A stretch of 64,000 nt of DNA from Bacteroidota bacterium (GTDB taxonomy: Bacteria > Bacteroidota > Bacteroidia > NS11-12g > UBA955), in the NCBI GenBank assembly GCA_023957335.1, contig JAMLHC010000002.1, forward strand, positions 510,809-574,808, given 5' to 3'. Both the position numbers and the translations under genes were made by a program. Below the pieces are notes generated by a model. The model was not told the origin of the DNA. It saw nothing but the letters and a program-made list of their open reading frames with translations, and searched no databases. Position 1 is the first letter of the stretch. Each line of letters begins with the position of its first letter. Positions 46,650-55,533 of this stretch are shown here, piece after piece.

Positions 46650-47696
46650 ATGAATAAAAGAATTGTTACTTTAGCATCAGTCCTTGCGGTATTCACAACC
46701 GCTTTTGGACAAGTAAGAGTGGGAACAGTACCCAATCAAGGAGATGTAATCGTGGGGGATATATGGGCTACAACACCCACCTTAGAGTTTAATGTATTCG
46801 GCAGAATGCATATCACCCACAATCACCGTATGAACTCCCCGAATTTCATCAATGGTTTGACAGGGGTGAACTTTGACATCAAAACTCCGACAGGCACAAC
46901 AGGATATAATGACGGCACAACACCTCAGAATCCTATTATGCGCCCCCAATGGAGTAACTATTACTATTTGGGGGATTATAACTATTACTTTAAAGAAGTG
47001 CACGGACACGATTTGTATCACCACAATGGAGGCAAAACACTTCTAATCTCTGACAGAAGATTAAAAGAGAATATTCAACCGCTCATGTCGGTTATTGATA
47101 AAATTCTGAATATTAAAACCTATACCTACGACTATATATATAATGCCAACCCAGACCTGCCTGATGATGTGAATGAATTTGCAAGACAAAGAAGTAAGAA
47201 TCACACGGGTATAATGGCACAAGATATATTGACGGATTTTCCTGACTTGGTGCGATACAGAGAGGACAAGGATGTCTATGCAGTTGATTATACAGGCTTT
47301 ATCCCCTATTTGATTAAAGCCATGCAGGAACAGAATGAGCAGATAGCGGGTTTGCAAGCGACTATCATGGCTCTCACAAGAGGAGTTACTGATATTGGCT
47401 CGTTCGGCACTACACTCTTTGGCGCAAAGAACAAACAGACAGGCTCCGCCCTCCAAGCCACCGACCCCATATCCATAAAGCAGGAAATAAAGGTGTCCTA
47501 CACTTTGGCGGAAGGAGCGACAAACGCCCTGCTGATAGTGTATGACCTCAACGGAAGACAACTTTTTAAAATAGACCATATTAGCGGCACACATACAACA
47601 CTTCCCAAGAGCAAGCTGACAGCAGGAATGTATTATTACACGCTGATTGCGGACGGAAAAGAAGTCGATACTCACAAGTTGATAGTGTTAGATTAA
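46650..47696 (+). CDS. Secreted protein with S74 intramolecular chaperone domain and T9SS sorting domain
   Basis: About 348 residues from ATG 46650 (an ATG four codons earlier is also possible). Signal MNKRIVTLASVLAVFTTAFG. The peptidase S74 chaperone domain is at about 130-240: SDRRLKENIQPLMSVIDKIL, HTGIMAQDILTDFPDLVR and YTGFIPYLIKAMQEQNEQIA (coiled coil). The C-terminal 75 residues form a type A T9SS sorting domain (NALLIVYDLNGRQLFKID, AGMYYYTLIADGKEV). S74 domains fold trimeric fibres and then self-cleave. Probably a surface-exposed structure. First gene in the proS-bounded insert. Confidence 0.85.
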   Translation: MNKRIVTLASVLAVFTTAFGQVRVGTVPNQGDVIVGDIWATTPTLEFNVFGRMHITHNHRMNSPNFINGLTGVNFDIKTPTGTTGYNDGTTPQNPIMRPQWSNYYYLGDYNYYFKEVHGHDLYHHNGGKTLLISDRRLKENIQPLMSVIDKILNIKTYTYDYIYNANPDLPDDVNEFARQRSKNHTGIMAQDILTDFPDLVRYREDKDVYAVDYTGFIPYLIKAMQEQNEQIAGLQATIMALTRGVTDIGSFGTTLFGAKNKQTGSALQATDPISIKQEIKVSYTLAEGATNALLIVYDLNGRQLFKIDHISGTHTTLPKSKLTAGMYYYTLIADGKEVDTHKLIVLD

Positions 47697-47723
47697 CTTT
47701 GGGTTAAACAAATAATCCATGCC

Positions 47724-48637
47724 ATGAAAATTATCAACAAATACAACTCTCTGCTGCCTCTCTTACTCGCTCTGTTGCTCTCCCTAAGTCAATGCCGCTG
47801 CAAGGACGAAAAGAAGCCCTGCCAAGACCCGACAAATATCAACTGCGAGAACTACGACCCATGCTATGGGAAGATTGTAACCGCAGACTTTACCATAAGA
47901 CAATGGAACGGATGGTATATAGACCCTAAAGCAATGCAACCTGAAGATTATGATACGATATTGCTGCATGGTATCAGGCTGCACCCCAAAATCAATGTTC
48001 CTACTAATGTTTTTGGAAGATAGGCACAGACGATCGAATATTTACAGAAGGCGAGTTAAAAATGTTATTTTCGGAGTATATAAACAACCCCGGCAATATA
48101 GACCCAAACAATCCTAACTACTATAAGCCCATTCCTATCACCCTGACAGTAAAAACACCAGGGTGGCAGAAGTGCGTAGCTCCGAAGGACACCGTTTTGC
48201 AGCACACAAGAAACCTTGTATTTGTGAGTGCAAAAAGACCCAACCCCATACTTGGAAAATTTGTTGGTATATCGGATTTCGACAACAAGGAAAGAGAGAT
48301 AGAAATTGTTCAATATTCTATTGATAGCATTGTTTCGCCTTATTCTGCGAGAACTGCATTTATAAATTTTCCAAACTTGGATAATAAAGACTCAATCATA
48401 TTAAGGGCATACCCAACGCTCATACTTAAGAGCTTTAAATACTTGTGGACGGACGGAGGATATACGTACGTTTATGATAATATGACTAATACTGAACCTT
48501 ATGACGGTTTAAATATGTTCAAAATACGTACAGACCATGTTGAGGGAGAGCAGGATTACATCAAAATTGAGTATAGGTATGTTACCAAACAAAACCAATA
48601 CAAAGAATATACATTTTCGGGAAGAAGGAAAAATTAA
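47724..48637 (+). pseudogene. Lipoprotein gene split by one-base frameshift
   Basis: The first frame (47724-48023) gives a lipoprotein signal ending LLSLSQC with Cys-rich start (CRCKDEKKPCQDPTNINCEN), then YYGK-like secreted sequence, and stops at TNVFGR. If one T is restored in the T5 run near 48010, it continues NVFWKIGTDDRIFTEGELKM into the second frame (48062-48637), which ends TFSGRRKN. Together about 300 residues, plausible for a surface lipoprotein co-expressed with the sorting-domain protein. No known family recognised. Confidence 0.7.
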
Positions 48638-48646
48638 AACAGCAAC

Positions 48647-49141
48647 ATGAAAAGAATAGTATCCATTATAGCAATGCTTTCCGCTCTATCAGTAGCAGAA
48701 AATCTCCATGCCCAATGCACGGACTGCGAAGTAAAAGGGATAAACACCGACCCAAGGGGCAGCAATGCCCAAAACTGCGAAGATGCCAACAAGATAAATC
48801 AATTCTATTGGTTCAACAGTCAGATAAATGCTTTTTATTTCTACGCAGGCGGTAACATCACAGGGAATCTTAACAGCCCCTTTTGGGCTGTCGGTTCGCA
48901 GCCTATTATAGGTGCTCATGCGGGGCAAACGGGCAGCGACTTCTACCCCGAAGACGGGTGGGAGCTGCTCAAGTTTGACAACGGCTATCTGGCGGACAAC
49001 ACCACCCAAAGAAGCACTGCCAAATCCATGATTTACTTGTGTTACTACAACAAACACAGAGGGCTAATGCGCTTTTTTGGTATGATGCCGGTTTATATCA
49101 GATTATCAATACGCACGGGCAAACAATACCCTTTGTGTTGA
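48647..49141 (+). CDS. Secreted protein, apparently truncated at the proS repeat
   Basis: 164 residues. Signal [20 protein letters not shown], cleaved near LHAQ. The mature part is rich in aromatic residues and Asn ([37 protein letters not shown]). After about residue 143 the frame runs into the antisense of the proS 3' end. One extra T in the T6 run near 49070 would read [17 protein letters not shown] instead, so the end is doubtful. It lies 9 bases after the split lipoprotein gene. Likely the 5' part of a larger secreted protein cut off by the duplication event. Function unknown. Confidence 0.55.
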   Translation: MKRIVSIIAMLSALSVAENLHAQCTDCEVKGINTDPRGSNAQNCEDANKINQFYWFNSQINAFYFYAGGNITGNLNSPFWAVGSQPIIGAHAGQTGSDFYPEDGWELLKFDNGYLADNTTQRSTAKSMIYLCYYNKHRGLMRFFGMMPVYIRLSIRTGKQYPLC

Positions 49142-49354
49142 AGGTTGTCCGGTTAATATGCACTTACCAACTTCGTTCGGATTGTTCAAGGGGATGCAAC
49201 GGATAGTTGCTTTGGTTTTTTCTTTGATTGCAAGTTCAGTTGCAGTAGTTCCGTCCCAGTGTGCAGAAACAAAACCGGGATTTTCATCCAAAGCTTTTTC
49301 AAATTCTTCCCAAGTGTCCACAACATGGATATGAGCATCTCTGTAATCTTTGGC
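49105..49354 (-). repeat. proS 3' end, parental copy of the duplication
   Basis: Matches 46236-46491 in the same orientation. The boundary at 49105 is next to the proS stop codon, so the repeat covers exactly the last 250 or so bases of the gene. Confidence 0.8.
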
Positions 49355-50581
49355 AATATTGAAAAGACTTTGTTGTATTTCGGATAAAAGTTTTTTGATT
49401 GTGTCCTCCAAGCCGTCTTGCGAAACAGTTTCTTTTTGTTTGATATCTCTGCGTGCAAGTTCTGCAGTGTGATTTTCCATATCACGCGGACCCATTGCCA
49501 CACGAAGCGGCACTCCTTTGTGTTCCCATTCTGCAAATTTGTATCCGGGTTTGAACGTATCGCGGTCATCCACTTTGCAGCGAATGTCTGCCTTATCCAA
49601 GGTGGATTTTAGTATATTCAGGCGGCTCACAATCATTTTTCTTTCTTCGTCTGTTTTGTATATTGGCACTAACACCACCTGTATGGGTGCAACATTAGGA
49701 GGCAAAACCAAGCCCTCGTCATCGCTGTGTGCCATGATGAGTGCGCCAATCAGTCTGGTTGATACGCCCCAAGAGCTTGCCCACACATAATCCAATTTGC
49801 CTTCTTTGCTCTGAAATTTTACGTCAAATGCTTTGGCAAAGTTTTGACCTAAGAAATGCGAAGTTCCCATCTGGAGTGCTTTCCCGTCCTGCATGAGTCC
49901 TTCTATGCAATAGGTGTCAATGGCTCCGGCAAAGCGCTCATTGGCGGTTTTAACGCCTCTGATAACCGGTACGCCCAAGAAATTCTCTGCAAAATCAGCA
50001 TACACTTCCAACATACGTTTGGCTTCTTCTTCGGCTTCTTCTTGGCTTGCATGTGCGGTGTGTCCTTCCTGCCACAGAAATTCGGAGGTTCTCAAAAATA
50101 GGCGTGTGCGCATTTCCCAACGCATAACATTTGCCCATTGATTAATCAATAAAGGTAAGTCTCTGTATGATTGAATCCAGTCACGATAAGTATTCCAGAT
50201 AACAGTTTCGGAAGTGGGACGGATGATAAGTTCTTCTTCAAGTTTAGCTTCAGGGTCAACTATTACACCCTTGCCGTTTTCATCATTTTTTAGTCGGTAA
50301 TGTGTTACCACCGCACATTCTTTAGCAAAACCTTCTACATGGTCAGCCTCTTTGGAAAGAAATGATTTTGGAATCAGGAGCGGAAAATAAGCATTCACAT
50401 GTCCTGTGTCTTTGAACATTTTGTCGAGCTTTTGTTGCATCCTTTCCCATATTGAATAGCCATAAGGTTTAATCACCATACAGCCCTTGACTGCAGAATG
50501 TTCTGCCATGTCAGCGTCTTTTACAAGGTTGTTATACCATGCTGAATAATCGTCACTTCGCTTAATTTTTTCGAACCCCAT
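49106..50581 (-). CDS. proS: Prolyl-tRNA synthetase, archaeal/eukaryal type
   Basis: A 491-residue class IIa synthetase of the short type lacking the bacterial editing insertion. Motif 2 is [20 protein letters not shown] followed by GHTAH; motif 3 is [20 protein letters not shown]. The anticodon-binding domain follows ([16 protein letters not shown]). The C-terminal domain has IRCIPLNN and GKCILTGQP and ends in Tyr (RVLFARAY), as in the ProRS-C family. The gene is complete, with the copy of its last 250 bases at 46.2 kb being the broken one. Confidence 0.97.
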   Translation of the reverse strand: MGFEKIKRSDDYSAWYNNLVKDADMAEHSAVKGCMVIKPYGYSIWERMQQKLDKMFKDTGHVNAYFPLLIPKSFLSKEADHVEGFAKECAVVTHYRLKNDENGKGVIVDPEAKLEEELIIRPTSETVIWNTYRDWIQSYRDLPLLINQWANVMRWEMRTRLFLRTSEFLWQEGHTAHASQEEAEEEAKRMLEVYADFAENFLGVPVIRGVKTANERFAGAIDTYCIEGLMQDGKALQMGTSHFLGQNFAKAFDVKFQSKEGKLDYVWASSWGVSTRLIGALIMAHSDDEGLVLPPNVAPIQVVLVPIYKTDEERKMIVSRLNILKSTLDKADIRCKVDDRDTFKPGYKFAEWEHKGVPLRVAMGPRDMENHTAELARRDIKQKETVSQDGLEDTIKKLLSEIQQSLFNIAKDYRDAHIHVVDTWEEFEKALDENPGFVSAHWDGTTATELAIKEKTKATIRCIPLNNPNEVGKCILTGQPSTQRVLFARAY

Positions 50582-50631
50582 TTCTTTTTGGCACTTTTAT
50601 TGTGTAACTTTGTGTTGTAATTAATCGGGTG

Positions 50632-50660
50632 CAAAGTTAACCAAACTGCAACACCCTCAA
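50632..50660 (-). promoter_or_regulatory. Probable proS promoter
   Basis: Minus strand TTG (50658-50660), 18-base spacer, TAACTTTG (50632-50639), about 50 bases before the start. A plus-strand TAACTTTG at 50605-50612 could be the -7 element of the divergent lipoprotein gene, but its -33 partner is badly spaced. Confidence 0.6.
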
Positions 50661-50672
50661 AAAACTAAGATT

Positions 50673-51722
50673 ATGAAAAAAACTTCAGCTTTTCTTATGC
50701 TCGCATTTGTTTCATCTTTGGCTCTGACATTGGGTTCATGCGGATTGTCAAACAAAGCGTTGTCTCAATATGATGACATGTACTATTCGCCTTCTGCTGC
50801 TCACAAACAAGCGCTCTTGGATGATAAGAAAAAGAAACAAGAACAAGAAGAATATCAAACTAATAATGTTTCTGACAATAATTCAGATAAGTCACTACAA
50901 AATCAATCAAATTATAACCCGCAAGGCAATACCAACAATAACTATAACGGCAATACCACCGTTAATAATTATTATGGCAATGATTCACGCATGAATTATG
51001 GTGGATACTTTAACAGATTTGGGGTAGGTTATTATGGCGCATACACTCCCGGATTAGGTATGATGTACAATCCGTACAGTGCCGGATCGAGTTTTTGGAC
51101 AGGATATGGTTCAATGGGTATGGGATATGGTATGGGCTATAATAATCCTTTTTATTATGGCATGGGCTACGGATACAATCCTTATGCTATGTATAACCCC
51201 TATTATATGTACAATCCCTATTCTTACGGTTATTACGGAGACCCTTATTCCGCAGGATATACGAATGGATATATGCATGGAAGTTCTTACGGTTCATGGG
51301 GTAAAGGTGGCACAACAGTTTCCAATCCTAACCCTCAGACAAAAAGAGAGGATTATGGCACAAATCAATCACCCATAAACAGGAATAGAAGCACGCCCTC
51401 TTACGGCACACCGAATAATTCCGGTTCAAATTCCGGTTATGATCCCAATTCCAGAAGTTCAAACTCCGGTAGTTCCGGTCAAACACCGGTTTATAATACC
51501 CCTTCTAGAACTAGCAATCAACCCAGTTCAGGTCAAACACCGAGTTACAATACTCCATCTAGAACTAGCAATCAGCCGAGTTCAGGAAATTCCGGCTCCA
51601 CCCCATCTTACAATGCACCCCGAAGTTCAAGTAATTATGGAGGTAGCAGTAGTGGTTCTTCCGGTAGCTCAAGTAATAGCGGGTCTTCTTCAAGTGGAGG
51701 TTCAAGAGGCGGAAGAAGATAA
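50673..51722 (+). CDS. Low-complexity Gly/Ser/Tyr/Asn-rich lipoprotein
   Basis: 349 residues. Signal with lipobox (LALTLGSC, Cys23). A charged KKKKQEQEE stretch is followed by an Asn-rich region. The central part is rich in Gly, Tyr and Met (GMGYGMGYNNPFYYGMGYGY). The C-terminal part has imperfect repeats of TPSYNTPSRTSNQPSSGQ and a Gly/Ser tail ending GGRR. Such tails are disordered. Function unknown; a surface or cell-wall-associated role is inference. Followed 34 bases later by the outer-membrane protein gene, with which it may be co-transcribed. Confidence 0.8.
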   Translation: MKKTSAFLMLAFVSSLALTLGSCGLSNKALSQYDDMYYSPSAAHKQALLDDKKKKQEQEEYQTNNVSDNNSDKSLQNQSNYNPQGNTNNNYNGNTTVNNYYGNDSRMNYGGYFNRFGVGYYGAYTPGLGMMYNPYSAGSSFWTGYGSMGMGYGMGYNNPFYYGMGYGYNPYAMYNPYYMYNPYSYGYYGDPYSAGYTNGYMHGSSYGSWGKGGTTVSNPNPQTKREDYGTNQSPINRNRSTPSYGTPNNSGSNSGYDPNSRSSNSGSSGQTPVYNTPSRTSNQPSSGQTPSYNTPSRTSNQPSSGNSGSTPSYNAPRSSSNYGGSSSGSSGSSSNSGSSSSGGSRGGRR

Positions 51723-51756
51723 TTTGAAATTAGGATAATATTGATTGGATTTAAGA

Positions 51757-53304
51757 ATGAAAGTAATTAAGACAGGATTGTTGATTAGTTTCTTGTCTGT
51801 GACAGGAATCTTATATGCTCAAAATGAATTAGATGCTCTAAACTATTCCAAATCAAGACCTTTTGGAACCGGTTTGGCGCTTGCAACATCAGGCGCTTTG
51901 GGTTCGGTGGGTGCAGATATGGGTTCTTATGCAATCAACCCTGCCGGCTTAGGGTTCTATCGCAAAAATGAATTTAATATTTCGATGGGTTTGCTCAACC
52001 CAAACACAAAATCTGAGTATTTAGGCTATTTTATGTCTGATAATCTGTTTGGACTTACCTTGCCCAATGTTTCCTATGTTTATACCAAATTGTTGCATGA
52101 AAAAGGAAAAGAAAAGGACGATGAACTGGTAAGTTATAACTTTGCTTTTCAGGTAAACCGATATAACAACTTTTATAACAAGACTTTTTATCAAGGCAAA
52201 AATTATCAAAGTTCGTTTATGGACATGATTTGGGAGAGGGCACAAGGGATAAAGTCAGTAAATGAATTGGGTTCACTCGCTTGGGTGGCATATCAAACAT
52301 ATTTATTGGACCCCAATGATTCTATACCGGGTAAATGGGGAATTAGGATGGCAGATAAAAGAAGCTCCGGTCAAACCGGAATAATTGAAACCAGAGGAGG
52401 TATGTATGATTGGAATTTTGGAGGAAGTTTTAATTATGGAAATGTTCTGTATGGAGGGATAAGCCTGCATTACAGCAAATTAAAAAAGACTGAGGTGAAT
52501 ACTTTCAGAGAAGATAACAACTACTTTGATGAAGGATTTAAAAATCTGACCTTTGTGCAGAACATTAAATCAGATGGAAGCGGATATGGCATCAAAGCCG
52601 GTTTTATATTCAGACCTGTGGAGTCTTTCAGATTGGGTTTTAGTTTTCAATCGCCCGAGAAAATTTCCATAACAGACAAGTATTATTATGAGATGACCTC
52701 CACTTTTGATCCTTCATTTTCGGGAGCACCTCCTACCTTGATTAATGTGCAAAGAGACCCTGAAATAAACACGAGCACTATTGCGAATGAAGATGATGAC
52801 AAATATCCTTTTTCTTATTATGTGAGAACCCCGTCCCGTATGAACTATAGTGCATCTTATGTTACGGGAAATTTTGGGTTCATTTCGCTCGATGTAGAAA
52901 GGGTGAACTATGCCAGCATCAGTATGGGGTCAGAATTTGACAATTACTTAAATGAAAACACCTTTATCAAATCCGATTTCAGATCTACCTATAATATTAG
53001 ATTCGGGGCAGAGGTCTTGGCAGGCAAAGATATAAGACTCAGAGCCGGTGTTGCCCATTATGAAAGTCCTTATAGACCGGAAATCTCAGAACTTAAAAAT
53101 GATTATTCTGAATGGAGTTTTTCTGCCGGTTTCGGAATTATTAAGAAAACCTATGGATTTGATTTAGGGTTTATGCAATCTCGCTATCGTGACCAATACG
53201 TTCCTTATATGTCCGCAGAGCCTTATCCATCTTCCAATGTGGTGAGAAAATTCGGCAATTTTGCAATGACTGCCTCATTGATTTTCTATATCGACCCCGA
53301 TTAA
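51757..53304 (+). CDS. Outer-membrane beta-barrel protein, FadL/OmpP1-like
   Basis: About 515 residues from ATG 51757 (MKVIKTGLLISFLSVTGILY, signal ending LYAQ); a TTG four codons earlier is less likely. It begins with FGTGLALATSGALGSVGADM and SYAINPAGLGFYRKNEFNIS, the pattern of FadL/OmpP1-like barrels in Bacteroidota (PAGL motif), and continues with alternating aromatic beta strands ending AMTASLIFYIDPD. It could transport hydrophobic compounds. The ligand is unknown. Confidence 0.8.
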   Translation: MKVIKTGLLISFLSVTGILYAQNELDALNYSKSRPFGTGLALATSGALGSVGADMGSYAINPAGLGFYRKNEFNISMGLLNPNTKSEYLGYFMSDNLFGLTLPNVSYVYTKLLHEKGKEKDDELVSYNFAFQVNRYNNFYNKTFYQGKNYQSSFMDMIWERAQGIKSVNELGSLAWVAYQTYLLDPNDSIPGKWGIRMADKRSSGQTGIIETRGGMYDWNFGGSFNYGNVLYGGISLHYSKLKKTEVNTFREDNNYFDEGFKNLTFVQNIKSDGSGYGIKAGFIFRPVESFRLGFSFQSPEKISITDKYYYEMTSTFDPSFSGAPPTLINVQRDPEINTSTIANEDDDKYPFSYYVRTPSRMNYSASYVTGNFGFISLDVERVNYASISMGSEFDNYLNENTFIKSDFRSTYNIRFGAEVLAGKDIRLRAGVAHYESPYRPEISELKNDYSEWSFSAGFGIIKKTYGFDLGFMQSRYRDQYVPYMSAEPYPSSNVVRKFGNFAMTASLIFYIDPD

Positions 53305-53314
53305 AAAAAATACA

Positions 53315-53344
53315 TTGTATCGTAAAAAAACACTTCTACCTTTG
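53315..53344 (+). promoter_or_regulatory. Promoter of the C25-like gene
   Basis: TTG (53315-53317), 19-base spacer, TACCTTTG (53337-53344): a full match to the Bacteroidota consensus, 24 bases before ATG 53369. Confidence 0.75.
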
Positions 53345-53368
53345 TTCCTCCAATAATAGAACTTAGGT

Positions 53369-55423
53369 ATGAAAAAACAATTACTTTTTGTTAGTAGCTC
53401 GCTTACTTTCTTTCTGATTTTTATTTGTTCCAACGCTTTTGGGCAGGGTGGCATTAGAGAAAGAGCGGTGCCTGCCCATGCTACCGTTACAGAGAATCCG
53501 CCAAAGATTAAAGTAACTTGGGACACAACGGGCTTTATAGTTTCCACCCAAATTTATCGCAAGACAAAAAGTGAAGCGTCATTTTCTCAAACCCCGATTG
53601 CCGTTGTTACCGCACCTGCTAACAGCTACACTGACGAAGATGTTTTAGTTGGGATTCAATATGATTATGTGTTTGTACAACAAACCACATTTACTGTTAA
53701 TAATTCTGCCGTTACTTTTGCGTGGGGCGAGGTTTCAGCCGGAATCAAAATAGGGATTGAACCATTCAAAGGCAAGTTGTTGCTTGTTGTAGATACAGCC
53801 ATTCAAAATCAGCTTTCAGCCAAAGTTGACCGTTTTGTTAGTGACTTGACCGAAGATGGGTGGGTTGTCTCCGTTACAGACAAAACAAACAGTGATTCTG
53901 TTCCAAGCATTAAAGCTAAAATCAGAAATTGGTATAATCAAGATGCCCAAAATGCAAAAGCCTTGATTCTATTAGGAGATATACCCGTTCCTTATTCAGG
54001 AAATTTCGGTTCCTTTGATGTAAATTCTCCTCCTGACGGACACGTTCCGGACCATAATGGTGCTTGGGTTGCAGATGTGTACTATGGAATAATGAACGAA
54101 TCTGCTTTTACGGATTATGCCGAAAATATTGGTGGGACAAGAGAAGCAAATAAAAACAGACCGGATGATGGAAAATTTGACCAGAGTTTTATCCCCGACA
54201 ATGTAGATTTACAAGTAGGTAGAATTGATATGTCCAATCTGGATGCTGTAGGACTGGATTATATTGGCAGAACAGAAAGATACTTAGACAAAGACCATGC
54301 ATATAGAAATAAGGATTTTGTTGTGCCTCGCAGGTATATTTTCGAAGACAGGTTGGCACTCTTAGGTTCGGAAGCACCCGGTAGATTACACTTTTTTCAA
54401 CGTGGGGCATTTGAAAAAGACAGCATGAAACAAATCTCAAACGTATTCTTCACAACGGTAAAAAGCACACCGTGTTTATGGTCAGGAGTTACTACTACCG
54501 CAGGATATACCTCTCTGAGCGGCATAGGTTCTGTAAATGAATTTAAGGATACAGTTTATTCGGTGTTCTCAAACTATTTTGGCTCTTATTTTGGTGATTG
54601 GGACAACAACAACAATTTTTTGAAAGGCTCTATTGCCGGACCGGGCTACACATTGACCTCTGTGTGGGATGGGCGCCCAATCTATCATTTCTGTCAGATG
54701 GCATTAGGAGAAAACATAGGATTTAGTATCAAACAAACTCAACAAAACCAGTTGACCAATAATAACATGGCTTTTTACCCCGGAGTATTTCAAAAAGGTA
54801 TGTACCTAAGTTTGCTTGGTGACCCTACTTTGCGCCTTCATACTGTTTATCCTATCAGTAATCTCAATGCTGTTACAACTAACAACAACAAAGAGGTGAA
54901 ACTCACTTGGAACGCTTCTTCCGAACAAGACATAGAAGGCTATAAGGTATATAGAAGCGGCAAAGTAGAAGGACCTTATTATCCCATCTCTTATGGCATA
55001 GTAACAGAAACCACTTTTGTCGATGCCCATCCCCTTGGAGGAGATAATTATTATATGGTTAGAACAGTCAAAATGGAAACTACTCCCAGCGGTACTTATT
55101 ACAATGAGAGTCAAGGAAGACGAGTGGTAGCAAATGATGTGGATGGAACAGGGGTGCTGGTATCTGTGAAGCAGACAGATGTCCTTGCGAATGTGAACCT
55201 ATTTCCTAACCCTTCAAACGGAGAGATAAATTTTAGCTTGGGAAATGTCAATACCCCAATCGCTGTAACTATGACCAATGTACAAGGTAAAGAACTTGCA
55301 ACTTTCACAATAGACCAACAAAACAACACGGCAAACTTTGCTCATCTCCCTTCAGGCGTTTATTTTCTGCGCATGCAAGCCGGAGAAAAGGTGCGGATAA
55401 TCAGATGGATTAAGTTAAGATAG
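53369..55423 (+). CDS. Secreted gingipain (C25)-like protein with T9SS sorting domain
   Basis: 684 residues. Signal 1-25 (ends SNAFGQ). Residues 35-125 form an Ig/Fn3-like domain. The caspase-like C25 fold covers about 135-490: KLLLVVDTAIQNQLSAKVDR, LILLGDIPVPYSGNFGSF, DLQVGRIDMS and MYLSLLGDPTLRL. The expected catalytic His and Cys positions are not evident; instead there is FGSYFGDWDNNNNFLKGS, so it may lack peptidase activity. A second Fn3 domain is at about 495-580 (VKLTWNASSEQDIEGYKVYR). The last 75 residues are a type A sorting domain (NVNLFPNPSNGEINFSLGN). Secreted to the surface by T9SS. Confidence 0.82.
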   Translation: MKKQLLFVSSSLTFFLIFICSNAFGQGGIRERAVPAHATVTENPPKIKVTWDTTGFIVSTQIYRKTKSEASFSQTPIAVVTAPANSYTDEDVLVGIQYDYVFVQQTTFTVNNSAVTFAWGEVSAGIKIGIEPFKGKLLLVVDTAIQNQLSAKVDRFVSDLTEDGWVVSVTDKTNSDSVPSIKAKIRNWYNQDAQNAKALILLGDIPVPYSGNFGSFDVNSPPDGHVPDHNGAWVADVYYGIMNESAFTDYAENIGGTREANKNRPDDGKFDQSFIPDNVDLQVGRIDMSNLDAVGLDYIGRTERYLDKDHAYRNKDFVVPRRYIFEDRLALLGSEAPGRLHFFQRGAFEKDSMKQISNVFFTTVKSTPCLWSGVTTTAGYTSLSGIGSVNEFKDTVYSVFSNYFGSYFGDWDNNNNFLKGSIAGPGYTLTSVWDGRPIYHFCQMALGENIGFSIKQTQQNQLTNNNMAFYPGVFQKGMYLSLLGDPTLRLHTVYPISNLNAVTTNNNKEVKLTWNASSEQDIEGYKVYRSGKVEGPYYPISYGIVTETTFVDAHPLGGDNYYMVRTVKMETTPSGTYYNESQGRRVVANDVDGTGVLVSVKQTDVLANVNLFPNPSNGEINFSLGNVNTPIAVTMTNVQGKELATFTIDQQNNTANFAHLPSGVYFLRMQAGEKVRIIRWIKLR

Positions 55424-55464
55424 GAGGAGTATGAAGTATGTTTAAATGAGTTATATTTGCATTT

Positions 55465-55533
55465 ATGGATATGCTAAAAATAGGTGAAAACATAAGAATT
55501 GTCCGAACTTTAAAGGGGTATTCTCAAGAAGTG
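55465..55533 (+). pseudogene. Remnant of an XRE-family regulator start
   Basis: 23 codons reading MLKIGENIRIVRTLKGYSQE after MD, the first helices of an XRE/HTH_3 repressor. A -7-like TATATTTG (55452-55459) precedes it. The rest of the repressor is absent; the frame passes directly into the next gene's ATG. Confidence 0.65.

Noticed and set aside
47061-47675. 204-codon ORF antisense to the S74/T9SS gene
   Set aside because: Shadow frame; the plus strand carries clear S74 and sorting-domain motifs.
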